A stretch of 64,000 bases of DNA from Labilithrix sp. (lineage in GTDB: Bacteria; Myxococcota_A; Polyangia; Polyangiales; Polyangiaceae). A program made the position numbers and the translations under genes. The notes beneath the pieces were generated by a model. That model made no database searches, had not been told where the DNA came from, and saw only the letters and a list, made by a program, of their open reading frames with translations. Location: contig JAHBWC010000020.1 in NCBI GenBank assembly GCA_019637225.1, positions 31,304 to 95,303 of the forward strand, in the 5' to 3' direction. Shown here piece by piece: positions 55,220 to 63,677 of the stretch. Within the stretch, counting starts at the first letter, position 1. Every line of letters starts with the position of its first letter.

Positions 55220-56713
55220 GTGAACGGCAACCCTTCAGGTGGCTCACCCACCGGGCGACCGTTCACGATGCCCCGCGCCGGCGACGTCGTCGCGGGAAAA
55301 TACGCGATCGTCCGCGTGCTCGGCGAGGGCGGGATGGGCGTCGTCTTCGAGGCGACGCACCAGCGGCTCCGGCAGCGCGTCGCGTTGAAGATGCTCCTGC
55401 CCGCGATGCTCGCGCACGGGACGCTCGTCTCGCGCTTCGAGCGCGAGGCCCGCGCCGCCGCTCGGCTCCGCGGCCGTCACTGCGCGCGCGTCAACGACGT
55501 CGACGTCACGCCCGAGGGGCTGCCGTACATGGTGATGGACTTCCTCGAGGGGCACGACCTCCAGGTCGAGCTCGAGCGTCGTGGCCGGCTGCCCGTCGCG
55601 GAGGCGGCCGACTACGTGCTGCAGGCCGCCGCCGCGATGCTCGAGGCGCATCAGCTCGGCATCGTCCACCGCGACCTCAAGCCGTCGAACCTCTTCCTCC
55701 AGCGCGATCGCGCCGGGCCGGCGAGCGACGCGATCGTGAAGGTGCTCGACTTCGGCATCTCGAAGGTGGCGACGGGCGACGAGGCGAAGCTCACCGCCGC
55801 CGGCGCGATCGTGGGGACGGCGCTCTACATGTCCCCCGAGCAGCTCCAGGCGGCGCACGCGGTCGACGCGCGCGCCGACATCTGGGCGCTCGGCGTCATC
55901 CTCTACGAGGCGCTCTCGGGCCGCGTGCCCTGGGAAGGCCCGCCGCCGCTCGTCGCCGCGATGATCGTCACTCGAGACCCGCCCGACCTCCGTGAGCTCT
56001 GCGAGGTCCCCGCCGAGCTCGCGGCGATCGTGAACAAGTGCCTCGAGCGCGATCCGGCCCGTCGCTTCGGCGACGTCAGGCAGCTCGCGACGGCGCTCGC
56101 GTCGTTCGCGCCCATCGGGACCGCAGGCCGGAGCTTCGCGGACGGCGTCGTCGCGACGGGCGCGGATCCACGCGTGGCCATCGCGTCCATGGCGTCGGCC
56201 TTCCCCCCTTCGCCGTCGCTCGCGCCGCCGGACGACAGCGAGGAGAACGCGAAGACGGTCATCCACGCTCCGGGCGTCGCGGAGGAGGTGATGCGCCCTC
56301 ACGAGACGGCCGCGGGCTGGTCGCACCGCTCGCCTCCGCCGAGCCGCGGGCGCGCGGCGCTGGTCGGCGTCCTCGTCGCGCTCGTCGTCGTGGGCTCGGC
56401 GATCGGAGGCGTCGCGCTCTTCGTCCGCCGGCCGCGCGCCGTCGTGGGCGCGCCGCTCGTTCCGTCGAGTCCACCGTCGGGCGCTCGGATCGACGCGAGC
56501 GCGGTCGCGCCGGCCTCGCCGCCGATCGACCCGCTTGGGGCCGGGAGCGCGCCCGTTTCTCCGGCGCCCTCGGTCGCCCCCGCTCCGCACCTCTCGTCGC
56601 GCCCGGCGCACCCGGCGCGCGCGGCGACGACGTCGAGCGGAGGCGCGACCGCGGCGCCTTCCCCGCCGCCGAGGCCGACGGCGAGCACCGCCGACCGGCC
56701 GCTCTTTCTCTGA
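55220..56713 (+). CDS. Transmembrane serine/threonine protein kinase
   Basis: A 497-aa PknB-like kinase from GTG 55220; ATG 55268 is an equally good start. Kinase domain about residues 28-290: VLGEGGMGVVFEA, VALKML, HRDLKPSN, DFGISK and MSPEQ; all standard catalytic residues are present. One membrane helix near residue 385 (LVGVLVALVVVGSAIGGVAL) is followed by a Pro/Ala/Ser-rich outer tail with no sensor domain. It is divergent from the fused RNA-modification gene. The downstream outer-membrane gene is convergent. Confidence 0.92.
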   Translation: MNGNPSGGSPTGRPFTMPRAGDVVAGKYAIVRVLGEGGMGVVFEATHQRLRQRVALKMLLPAMLAHGTLVSRFEREARAAARLRGRHCARVNDVDVTPEGLPYMVMDFLEGHDLQVELERRGRLPVAEAADYVLQAAAAMLEAHQLGIVHRDLKPSNLFLQRDRAGPASDAIVKVLDFGISKVATGDEAKLTAAGAIVGTALYMSPEQLQAAHAVDARADIWALGVILYEALSGRVPWEGPPPLVAAMIVTRDPPDLRELCEVPAELAAIVNKCLERDPARRFGDVRQLATALASFAPIGTAGRSFADGVVATGADPRVAIASMASAFPPSPSLAPPDDSEENAKTVIHAPGVAEEVMRPHETAAGWSHRSPPPSRGRAALVGVLVALVVVGSAIGGVALFVRRPRAVVGAPLVPSSPPSGARIDASAVAPASPPIDPLGAGSAPVSPAPSVAPAPHLSSRPAHPARAATTSSGGATAAPSPPPRPTASTADRPLFL

Positions 56714-56719
56714 TCCTCT

Positions 56720-56745
56720 GATCGCGATCGGGCCCGCTCGCGATC
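56720..56745. terminator. Terminator-like hairpin between convergent genes
   Basis: GATCGCGA (56720-56727) pairs with TCGCGATC (56738-56745) around a 10-nt loop, between the kinase stop (56713) and the outer-membrane gene stop (56767). Confidence 0.45.
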
Positions 56746-56766
56746 GGTGCGAGGCCTCGCCGCCGC

Positions 56767-57387
56767 TCAGAACTCGACGCGCGAGGCGAGGAACGTGCTC
56801 CACAGCATCGTCTGCGGAAGGCTGTGGTTCTGGCCGTCGCGGATGAGCGAGGTGACGGTCGTCTCTGCCGCGAGCTGCCAGCGGCTCGTGAGCCGCATCT
56901 CGAAGCCGGTGCCGAGCTGGCCCGCGACCTCGATCGCGCGAGGCGTCAGCGGCAGGTAGTTCCGGTCGACGCGCCACTGGCCGACGCCGATCTGGAAGAA
57001 CGGCGTGAAGCGCGCCTCGCTGAGGCGTGCGCGACCGACGACCATGCGCGTCGACGCCGACAGGCGCATCTGTTCGACCAGGCTCAGGCGATCGCCCGCG
57101 AGGCGCGTCGAGCTCGCCCAGTCGCGCGCGACCAGCGTGACGCGCGGGGCGACGCCGAACCAAGCGTTGCCGAGGTTCTGCGGGTTCGGGTCCTCGAGCG
57201 AAGCAGGACGGTGCACGCTCGACGGCGCGATAGAGCTCGGGCGCTCGCCGTCACCGCGAGCGATGCGGTCGAGGTCGACGAGCCCCTGAATCCAGTCGAC
57301 CGCGCGCGGCTCGTCCGCGTGGGCGACGCCCGCGAAGGCCGTGGTGGCGACCGTGGCGACCGCGGCTGCGGTCAACTTCAGGCGCAT
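56767..57387 (-). CDS. Outer-membrane beta-barrel-like protein
   Basis: A 206-aa protein from ATG 57387 with a classic signal peptide (LKLTAAAVATVATTAFAGVA, cleaved after HADE-like Ala); ATG 57411 is the alternative start. The mature part has alternating amphipathic strands (RVTLVARDWASSTRLAGDR, FTPFFQIGVGQWRVDRNYLP) and ends in FLASRVEF with a C-terminal Phe, the outer-membrane targeting signature. About 6-8 strands are likely. Small OmpA/OmpW-like barrel; function unknown. Confidence 0.7.
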   Translation of the reverse strand: MRLKLTAAAVATVATTAFAGVAHADEPRAVDWIQGLVDLDRIARGDGERPSSIAPSSVHRPASLEDPNPQNLGNAWFGVAPRVTLVARDWASSTRLAGDRLSLVEQMRLSASTRMVVGRARLSEARFTPFFQIGVGQWRVDRNYLPLTPRAIEVAGQLGTGFEMRLTSRWQLAAETTVTSLIRDGQNHSLPQTMLWSTFLASRVEF

Positions 57388-57894
57388 CGTCTTTCGAAAC
57401 GTATCCGTCATCGAGTGGGAGCGTCGAGCCGCTGCCAGGGCCCGCACGCCGGACGGCGACGCAGCAAGCCACATGCCGCGCGCGCCGGTGCCGGGCGGGG
57501 ACTCGTCTCCATGGCGTTCGAACGGCCCGCGCGCGGGCGCGTGCAGGCGGGAAGGCTCGAACGCGCCTCTGGAGGAGCCTGCACTCGGAGACCTACATCG
57601 GCGTCACGATGTGTGGCGCGTCCTCGCCGGTGAGGACCGCGCACATCAACTGGGCGTCGGACGAACCACATCCGTCGCGCGCGCGCGACGTCGGGCGGCG
57701 CTGTACGCGTGAAGCCCACCTCGTCGAGTCGATCCCCGCGGGCGCGCGCGGCGAGCATCGAAGTCGTGACGCAGAGGGGGCGGGCTCGGTTCCGCACGCG
57801 ATCGCGACGCGGGTCCTCGTCGTCGCAGGCGCGCGTGCGGGCGCGCGCCCGACCGGATCGTCCGGGCGCGCGGGCAAGCCCGGACGCAGAATCG
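57388..57894. other. 507-bp region without convincing gene
   Basis: Lies between an outer-membrane gene (minus) and glycogen synthase (plus). Several overlapping open frames exist on both strands, as expected at this GC content, but none has a ribosome site, start and composition that look like protein. It likely holds the promoters of both flanking genes. Confidence 0.5.
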
Positions 57895-59430
57895 ATGGCG
57901 TTGGCTCCTCGCCCGTCGCTGCGTGTCCTCATGATCTCGGCCGAGCTCGAGTCGCTCGCGCGCACGGGTGGGCTCGGTGACGTGGTCGAGGCGCTGAGCC
58001 TCGCGCTGGCGGAGCTCGGCCTCGACGTCCTGGTCGTGACGCCCCTCTACGGCGTCACCCGACTGCCGAGCCTGACGACGCGCTGGCCGGAGCGCGTCAC
58101 GGCGCGGTGGGGCTGGGGGCCGTCGGACGTGCGGCGGCTCGGGATCGTCGAGACGGAGCCGGTGCGCTTCGCGTCCGGCGGCGTTCGCCGCGTGGCTCTG
58201 CTGGACGATCCCGAGCTCTTCGGGCGGGACGGGATCTACGGCGATCGGCGCGGCCCGTTCGACGACAACGCGCTCCGCTTCGCGGTCATGTCGCGCGGCG
58301 GCCTCGAGGTCGCCGAGCGTGTCTGGCCCGGCGGACCCGACGTGATTCATGCGCACGACTGGCACGCGACCTTCGCCGTGCTCTACGCGCGGCTCGTCAT
58401 GGGGCCGCGCTGGGCGCGCATCCCGTCGGTGCTCACCGTGCACAACCTTCAATTTCAGGGCGTGCTCGACGAGAGCTGGCTCGATCGGCTGCACCTGCCG
58501 CGCGCGGCGTATCGACCCGAGGTGCTCTGGCACGAGGGCCGCGTCAACCTGATGAAAGGGGCGACCGCGCACGCCGATCGGATCACGACCGTGAGCCCGA
58601 CGTACGCCCGCGAGATCCTCGGCGCGGAGGAGGGCTGCGGCCTCGCCCTCCACCTCCGCGCGCACGCCGACAAGCTCGTCGGCATCCTGAACGGGATCGA
58701 TCTCGCCCGGTGGGACCCGCGGACCGACGGGGCCATCGCCGCGCGGTTCGACGAGCACACGGCGAAGGCGCAGCGCCCCGTCGACAAGCTCGCGCTGGAG
58801 AAGGAGCTCGGGCTCGATCCGCGAGCGGGGCCGCTCTTCGGGCTCGTCGCGCGCCTGTCCTGGCAGAAGGGCCTCGATCTGCTCTTGCCGCTCTTGCCCG
58901 AGCTCGTGAATCGCGGGGCGCGGTTCGCCGTCGTCGGCGAGGGCGATCGCGGATTCGAGGAGCAGCTCGCGTACCTCGCCGCCGCGCACCCCGGCCGCAT
59001 CGCGGCGCGCATCGCGTTCGACCCGGCGCTCGCGCGTCGCGTCTACGCCGGGTCCGACTTCTTCCTCGTTCCCTCCCGCTTCGAGCCGTGCGGCCTCACG
59101 CAGATGTACGCGATGCGCTACGGCGCCATCCCGGTGGTGACCGACGTAGGCGGGCTTCACGACACCGTGGACCCGATCGTCGGCGCGCGCGCCTCGGAGA
59201 CGGGCACGGGGATCGTCGCCGCGCGCGTCGCGACGGACGCGGTTCACGCCGCGTGCCTCGCCGCGATGCGGCTCCACGCCGACGGCCGGCCGCTCGAGCG
59301 CGCCGTGGTACGGGCGATGAAGCGCGCCGGCGCGTTCGGCTGGACCGACCCGGCCGCGAAGTACCGTCGATCGTACGAAGGTCTCGTCGCCCGCCGCCGC
59401 GCGCCCGCCGCGAGCGGCCGCAGCGCGTGA
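57895..59430 (+). CDS. glgA: Glycogen synthase (GT5)
   Basis: A 511-aa enzyme from ATG 57895; an upstream GTG extension to 57709 looks non-coding. It transfers glucose from ADP-glucose (or UDP-glucose) to alpha-glucan. Landmarks: the N-terminal SLARTGGLGDVVEALSLAL, the DVIHAHDWHATF block, GRVNLMKGATAHADRITTVS and the C-terminal FLVPSRFEPCGLTQMYAMRY. The usual Lys of KTGGLxDV is Arg here, a change that can affect nucleotide-sugar binding. No branching enzyme or ADP-glucose pyrophosphorylase is close by, so it is an orphan. Confidence 0.9.
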   Translation: MALAPRPSLRVLMISAELESLARTGGLGDVVEALSLALAELGLDVLVVTPLYGVTRLPSLTTRWPERVTARWGWGPSDVRRLGIVETEPVRFASGGVRRVALLDDPELFGRDGIYGDRRGPFDDNALRFAVMSRGGLEVAERVWPGGPDVIHAHDWHATFAVLYARLVMGPRWARIPSVLTVHNLQFQGVLDESWLDRLHLPRAAYRPEVLWHEGRVNLMKGATAHADRITTVSPTYAREILGAEEGCGLALHLRAHADKLVGILNGIDLARWDPRTDGAIAARFDEHTAKAQRPVDKLALEKELGLDPRAGPLFGLVARLSWQKGLDLLLPLLPELVNRGARFAVVGEGDRGFEEQLAYLAAAHPGRIAARIAFDPALARRVYAGSDFFLVPSRFEPCGLTQMYAMRYGAIPVVTDVGGLHDTVDPIVGARASETGTGIVAARVATDAVHAACLAAMRLHADGRPLERAVVRAMKRAGAFGWTDPAAKYRRSYEGLVARRRAPAASGRSA

Positions 59431-59462
59431 CGGCGACCTCGCGGGTCGGATACGCTCGAAGG

Positions 59463-60347
59463 ATGATGGGCCGTCCTTCGCGCTCGCGCGTCTCTCTCGT
59501 CGTGCTCGCCGTCGCGGCGCTGGCAGCGTGCGGCCCCGGCGGCTCGCAGGTGTCGTTCGTGAGCAACGAGCGGCCGTCCGGCTACACCGCGGCGCAAGGG
59601 ACGCCGCCGCCGTCCGCCGCGCACCAGGAGAACCCGAACGGCAGCGTCGACCTCGGCGAGGACGATCGCATCGAGCCCGAACACCCGGCGGCCGAGACGA
59701 AGCAAGAGCGCGCGCTCGTCCACATCCACGGTCCGAAGGACGTCGTCTGCTCGGGCGTCGTCGTGGGGCCGCGTCTCGTCGCGACCGCGCAGCGTTGCCT
59801 GCGCGGACAAGGGAAGGGCGCGACCTCGCTCGGTCCCGATCGCGAGTATCGCGTGGAGATCGCATCGAGCACGCTCACCTGGACGAACCGCAAGGCGAAG
59901 TACGCCGTCCTCCCGCAGTGCGACGAGACCGAGCTCGACGTCGCGATCCTCGTGCTCGAGGAGCCCGCCCCCGCGCTCGTGACGCCGCTCAAGGTCGTGA
60001 GCGCGCCGAGCACCGGCGCGCGCGTGCAGGCGCTCGGCTTCGGCCACTGCGCCGGCAGCAAGACCGCGATGAAGGAGCGCGTCGGCACCGTGCGGAGCCG
60101 CGTCTCGCACGCGATCATCATCGACGTCCCGCTCTGTCAGGGCGACGTCGGCGGGCCCGTCCTCGACGGTCGCGACGGCGAGGTCATCGGCCTCATCTCC
60201 CATCGCGACGATCCGGAGGGCTCTCCGCTCAGGACGACGACGATCGCGCGGCTCGACACGGTGTGGGCGCGCGAGCTCCTCGCCCAGGCGAAGCTCCTCG
60301 CCGAGGGCGCCGACAGCGCGAAGGTCCAGAGCGTCGCCTGCCGCTGA
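59463..60347 (+). CDS. Trypsin-fold lipoprotein without catalytic His and Ser (pseudoprotease)
   Basis: A 294-aa protein; ATG 59463 or 59466. Lipobox LAAC near residue 22. Residues about 90-280 follow the trypsin (S1) order: VCSGVVVGPRLVATAQRCL in place of the usual TAAHC box, then ELDVAILVLEEPAPAL with the Asp, then PLCQGDVGGPVLD in place of GDSGGP. The catalytic His is replaced (QR instead of AH) and the catalytic Ser is Val. The Cys framework is kept. So the fold is likely present but hydrolytic activity is not; a binding or regulatory role is inferred. Confidence 0.75.
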   Translation: MMGRPSRSRVSLVVLAVAALAACGPGGSQVSFVSNERPSGYTAAQGTPPPSAAHQENPNGSVDLGEDDRIEPEHPAAETKQERALVHIHGPKDVVCSGVVVGPRLVATAQRCLRGQGKGATSLGPDREYRVEIASSTLTWTNRKAKYAVLPQCDETELDVAILVLEEPAPALVTPLKVVSAPSTGARVQALGFGHCAGSKTAMKERVGTVRSRVSHAIIIDVPLCQGDVGGPVLDGRDGEVIGLISHRDDPEGSPLRTTTIARLDTVWARELLAQAKLLAEGADSAKVQSVACR

Positions 60348-60361
60348 CGGCTCGCGGCGCT

Positions 60362-60380
60362 CGCCCGCCGGCAGCGGGCG
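60362..60380. terminator. GC-rich terminator-like hairpin
   Basis: CGCCCGC (60362-60368) and GCGGGCG (60374-60380) form a perfect 7-bp stem with a 5-nt loop between the convergent pseudoprotease and VWA genes. No T run. Confidence 0.4.
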
Positions 60381-60400
60381 GCGCCGGCGTCAGTCGTCCG

Positions 60401-61609
60401 TCACTTGACGTCGGTCGCGCAGCCGAGGGCGATCGACACGTTGCCGTTCGGGTCGTTCTTCACGGCCGTGCACGCCGCGCCGCAGAGGAAGATCTTCTTC
60501 TTGTCGCTCGAGTACTGCCAGCCGTCGGCGCCGCCGTTGCACGGCTTCGACGTGTCCTGCTTCAGCGTCCGCGGCGCGCCGGTGCTCGGATCGTAGATGA
60601 CGTTGACGAGGTCGTAGTCGAGCGTCCCGGCGCCGGGCGAAGGGACGTCGTACTCGCAGCCGAGCGCCTCGCGGCTGATCTGATCGAGCGCCGCGTTGAG
60701 CTGCGCTGCCAGGTTCGTCGACGCGTTCGTCAGGTCGAAGTGGCAGTCGCCGACGTTGGGTGGCGTGGCAGCGTGGGTGCACGTCGCGCTCTTCGGTGTC
60801 TGGCCGTTCCAGGCGATCTGCGAGAGGAACGCGCGGGCGCCCTCGCTACCGGGCGCGCCGATGACGAAGGTGCGGATACCGACCAGCGCGGCGTTCGTGA
60901 CGGTGGTCGCCACGAAGTCGGTCTGCTGATCCGGCGCGCACGTCTCGGCGCCGTCGGTGATGAGGACGAGAAACTTCTTGCCGGTAAACGTGTTCGCGTG
61001 GAGATACTGATAGCCGAGCGTCACGCCGCCGACGATCGGCGTGAGCCCCTGCGGCTGCACGCCGTCGAGGCTCGCCGCGAGCAGCGTCTGCTGCGTCGCG
61101 TCGACCTGGGCGACGGCGACGCTGGGCGTCGCCTGCACCGAGCAGTCGTTGTCGACGTTGAAGTACGTGAGGCCGACGCTGTTCGCCGTCGGCATCGCGG
61201 CGATCGCCGATTTCAGCGCGTCACGCGTGATCGACCACTTCGTGGGCGCGCCTGCGTCCGCCGCGATGGGAAACTGCTCGCACGTGGCCGAGTCGGTCGT
61301 CGGCGGAGGGTTGCAGTTCATGCTGCCGCTGCGATCGACGATGAAGAGGATGTTCGCCGGCGCGCGCTTGGCCTCCACCGTCGAGGTCGCGCACGCGGCG
61401 TCCGGATCGAAGTCTCCGGCTTCCGGGGTGCCGCCGTCACCGTCGCCGCCGCCGATCGAGCCGCTCGAGCCGCTCGAACCGCTGCTCGCGTCGCCGTCCT
61501 CACCCCCGGCGTTCGGATCGAACTCCGAAGAGGAGGAGCCGCACGCCGCCCAGAAGGCCGCCGCGCAGGAGACGAGTAGGACCGCCACGTACCGCTTACC
61601 ACGCTCCAT
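60401..61609 (-). CDS. VWA-domain lipoprotein
   Basis: A 402-aa protein from ATG 61609 with GGGAG upstream. Lipobox FWAAC near residue 22, then a Gly/Ser/Asp-rich linker (SSGSSGSSGS). The VWA domain begins at NILFIVDRSGSMNC, keeping the MIDAS DxSxS motif, and continues through VGLTYFNVDNDCSV, KKFLVLITDGAETC and VGIRTFVIGAPG. The last 90 residues form a Cys-paired C-terminal domain. It is divergent from a paralogue across 85 bases. VWA proteins bind metals and partners; a surface adhesin or scaffold is probable. Confidence 0.85.
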   Translation of the reverse strand: MERGKRYVAVLLVSCAAAFWAACGSSSSEFDPNAGGEDGDASSGSSGSSGSIGGGDGDGGTPEAGDFDPDAACATSTVEAKRAPANILFIVDRSGSMNCNPPPTTDSATCEQFPIAADAGAPTKWSITRDALKSAIAAMPTANSVGLTYFNVDNDCSVQATPSVAVAQVDATQQTLLAASLDGVQPQGLTPIVGGVTLGYQYLHANTFTGKKFLVLITDGAETCAPDQQTDFVATTVTNAALVGIRTFVIGAPGSEGARAFLSQIAWNGQTPKSATCTHAATPPNVGDCHFDLTNASTNLAAQLNAALDQISREALGCEYDVPSPGAGTLDYDLVNVIYDPSTGAPRTLKQDTSKPCNGGADGWQYSSDKKKIFLCGAACTAVKNDPNGNVSIALGCATDVK

Positions 61610-61694
61610 CGGAGTCTCCCGTCGCCCGTTCCGTCGATTCTCGCCTAACGCGTTCTTCCCTGACGGAGAAAAGGCTGCTTTGATTGATCCTACC
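61610..61694. promoter_or_regulatory. 85-bp divergent promoter region of two VWA genes
   Basis: The interval between the two divergent VWA lipoprotein starts must carry both promoters. It includes A/T-richer stretches around 61668-61690. No clear -35/-10 pair was identified. Confidence 0.4.
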
Positions 61695-63002
61695 ATGGCC
61701 AGAATGCATGCTGCACGCGCGCTGATCGCGATTTCGTTTTTCGGGATCACCGCATCGGCGATCGCCAGCGGGTGCGGTAGTGAGGCGGGGGGCGAGGGCG
61801 AGGACGGCGGGTCGAGTGGCTCGAGCGGGTCCAGCGGCTCGAGTGGGTCCAGCGGCTCGAGTGGGTCCAGCGGGTCGAGCGGCTCGAGCGGGTCGGACGA
61901 CGGCTCGAGCGGCTCGAGCGGGTCGAGCGGCTCGAGCGGAGGCGAGGAGGACGCCGACATCCCCGACGTGCAGTTCTTCTACGACGCGCCGAACCGCGAC
62001 AGCGCGCTGACCGGCGACTCGGCCTGCGCCCAATCGTCGGCCGAGGCGACCTTGATCCCGCTCGACATGTACATCCTGCTCGATCGATCGAGCAGCATGG
62101 GGAACGACTGCAATGTCGGACAGTCGACGGCGTCGAAGTGGTGTCGCGCGATCAACTCGCTCGCGAGCTACTTCAACGCGCCGTCCGCCACCGGGAACGC
62201 GGCGGCGCTGCAGTACTTCCCGATCACGAACGGACAGTGCAACGGGACGCTCTACAACGCCTCGGCCGTCCCGGCCGCGGGGACGGGCTACGTCGATCTC
62301 CCGACGACGTCGTTCAACACGTCGTTGAACGCCACGGCCCCGAGCGGCGGGAATACGCCGATGGAGGGCGCGATCCGCGGGATCACCGGGTTCACGTCGA
62401 GCGCGGTCAACCAGCGCGCAGGCCGCAAGACGATCGGCATCCTGATCACCGACGGCGATCCGAACGGCTGCGAGACGAACGTCACGACGCTCAGCGGTAT
62501 CCTCCAGACGCACTTCACCGCGACGAACCTGCAGACGTTCGTCATCGGCATGACCGGCGCGAACTTCACCCGAGTGGAGACGATGGCGACCGGCGGCAAC
62601 GCCCCCCTCCACCCCGACGCGGTCGGCACGCTGACCGACTCGTGCGGAAACGGCGCCGGGCCGTGCCGCCACTGGAACGTCGGCGACGGGGATCCGAACG
62701 CGTTCGTCGAGGCGCTCAAGCTGATTCAGGGCGCCGCCGTCGGCTGTCAGTACAACATGCCGACGACCGACGCAGGCGTCATCAACCCGAACAACGTCAC
62801 CGTCGAGTACCTCCAGAACGGCGTCGAGCCGGCGCAGCAGCTGATGCGCGTCAACAGCGCGGCGGCGTGCGTGGCGAACGGCTGGTACTACGACAACAAC
62901 GCCGCTCCCACGACGATTCACCTGTGCGCCTCGCAGTGCACGACGGTGCAGGCGGACGTGAACGCCAAGGTGCGCGTCCTCCTCGGCTGCCTCGGCGGCT
63001 GA
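61695..63002 (+). CDS. VWA-domain lipoprotein with Gly/Ser repeat linker
   Basis: A 435-aa protein from ATG 61695 (ATG 61704 is also possible). Lipobox ASGC near residue 27. Residues about 38-85 are a long SSGSSG-type linker. The VWA domain starts at PLDMYILLDRSSSMGNDC (MIDAS DxSxS) and continues with KTIGILITDGDPNGCE and LQTFVIGMTGANF. The C-terminal domain (VGCQYNMPTTDAG, then CVANGWYYDN and LLGCLGG) matches that of the divergent neighbour, so the two are paralogues. Confidence 0.85.
   Translation: MARMHAARALIAISFFGITASAIASGCGSEAGGEGEDGGSSGSSGSSGSSGSSGSSGSSGSSGSSGSDDGSSGSSGSSGSSGGEEDADIPDVQFFYDAPNRDSALTGDSACAQSSAEATLIPLDMYILLDRSSSMGNDCNVGQSTASKWCRAINSLASYFNAPSATGNAAALQYFPITNGQCNGTLYNASAVPAAGTGYVDLPTTSFNTSLNATAPSGGNTPMEGAIRGITGFTSSAVNQRAGRKTIGILITDGDPNGCETNVTTLSGILQTHFTATNLQTFVIGMTGANFTRVETMATGGNAPLHPDAVGTLTDSCGNGAGPCRHWNVGDGDPNAFVEALKLIQGAAVGCQYNMPTTDAGVINPNNVTVEYLQNGVEPAQQLMRVNSAAACVANGWYYDNNAAPTTIHLCASQCTTVQADVNAKVRVLLGCLGG
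61815..61940 (+). repeat. Ser/Gly microsatellite-like linker
   Basis: Imperfect tandem repeats of a 9- and 18-base unit of the GGCTCGAGTGGGTCCAGC type encode the SSGSSG linker of the VWA lipoprotein. Such runs are prone to length change by slippage. Confidence 0.7.
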
Positions 63003-63045
63003 CGGCGCGCTCGAAGCCGGGCTGCGGTCTATAGTACGCGCGCCC

Positions 63046-63675
63046 ATGCTGACGGCCGACGTCTACCGCGAGCTGATCCGAACCGCGCTTCGTTACACGC
63101 GCGGACGCGATCAGGCGGCGGACCTCGCCCACGACGTCGTCGTCGAGGCCATCGGCCACGGCGTCTCCGATTGGGAGGACGACCGCCGCCGCGCTTGGCT
63201 TCGGGGGGCCGTCCGCAACCACGCGGCGTTCGTGGCCCGCACCGCCGTTCGGCGACGCGCCCGCGAGGCCGTGGCTGCCGAAGAGCGTCTCTCGTCGACC
63301 GAGCGACGGACCTGGACGCCGGCGTTCCTCGAATCGTTGCCGCCGTCGCTCCGCCGGCTTGCGAAGCTGATGACCGCCGAGCTGAGCCGGTCCGAGCTCG
63401 CGTACCTGCTCCGCGTCTCCGACACGGCCCTCAGGCAGCGGCTCACCGCCCTTCGGCGCGCGGTGCAGAGCAGCCCCCGCGACGCGACTCAGCCCGTGGG
63501 CGCGACGAGCGGCCAGGCGATCGGGCCGCTCCGGACGGCTCTCCTCGACGCGGTGAGCCGCTCCGGCGGGATGGCGGTCGGCACCCACGATCCGGACGGC
63601 CACTTTTTGATCTTCACGGAAAAAGTACCTCACGTTTCGGTGCCCGGCGGCAACCAGGCGCCGAAGGAGAAGTAA
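63046..63675 (+). CDS. ECF-type sigma factor-like protein
   Basis: A 209-aa protein. The N-terminal half fits sigma region 2 (RELIRTALRYTRGRDQAADL, then AHDVVVEA). Residues 100-145 fit region 4, the DNA-binding helix-turn-helix (ELSRSELAYLLRVSDTALRQ and the basic RLTALRRAVQ). A 60-residue C-terminal extension has no match I know. The core binding surface is recognisable but divergent from classic ECF factors. It lies 43 bases after a VWA lipoprotein and 2 bases before a VOC gene, so sigma-like and VOC genes are co-transcribed. Confidence 0.7.
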   Translation: MLTADVYRELIRTALRYTRGRDQAADLAHDVVVEAIGHGVSDWEDDRRRAWLRGAVRNHAAFVARTAVRRRAREAVAAEERLSSTERRTWTPAFLESLPPSLRRLAKLMTAELSRSELAYLLRVSDTALRQRLTALRRAVQSSPRDATQPVGATSGQAIGPLRTALLDAVSRSGGMAVGTHDPDGHFLIFTEKVPHVSVPGGNQAPKEK

Positions 63676-63677
63676 GG

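Noticed and set aside
57408..57965. Open frames in the 507-bp gap before glgA
   Set aside because: Several overlapping frames on both strands, none with a ribosome site or protein-like composition.
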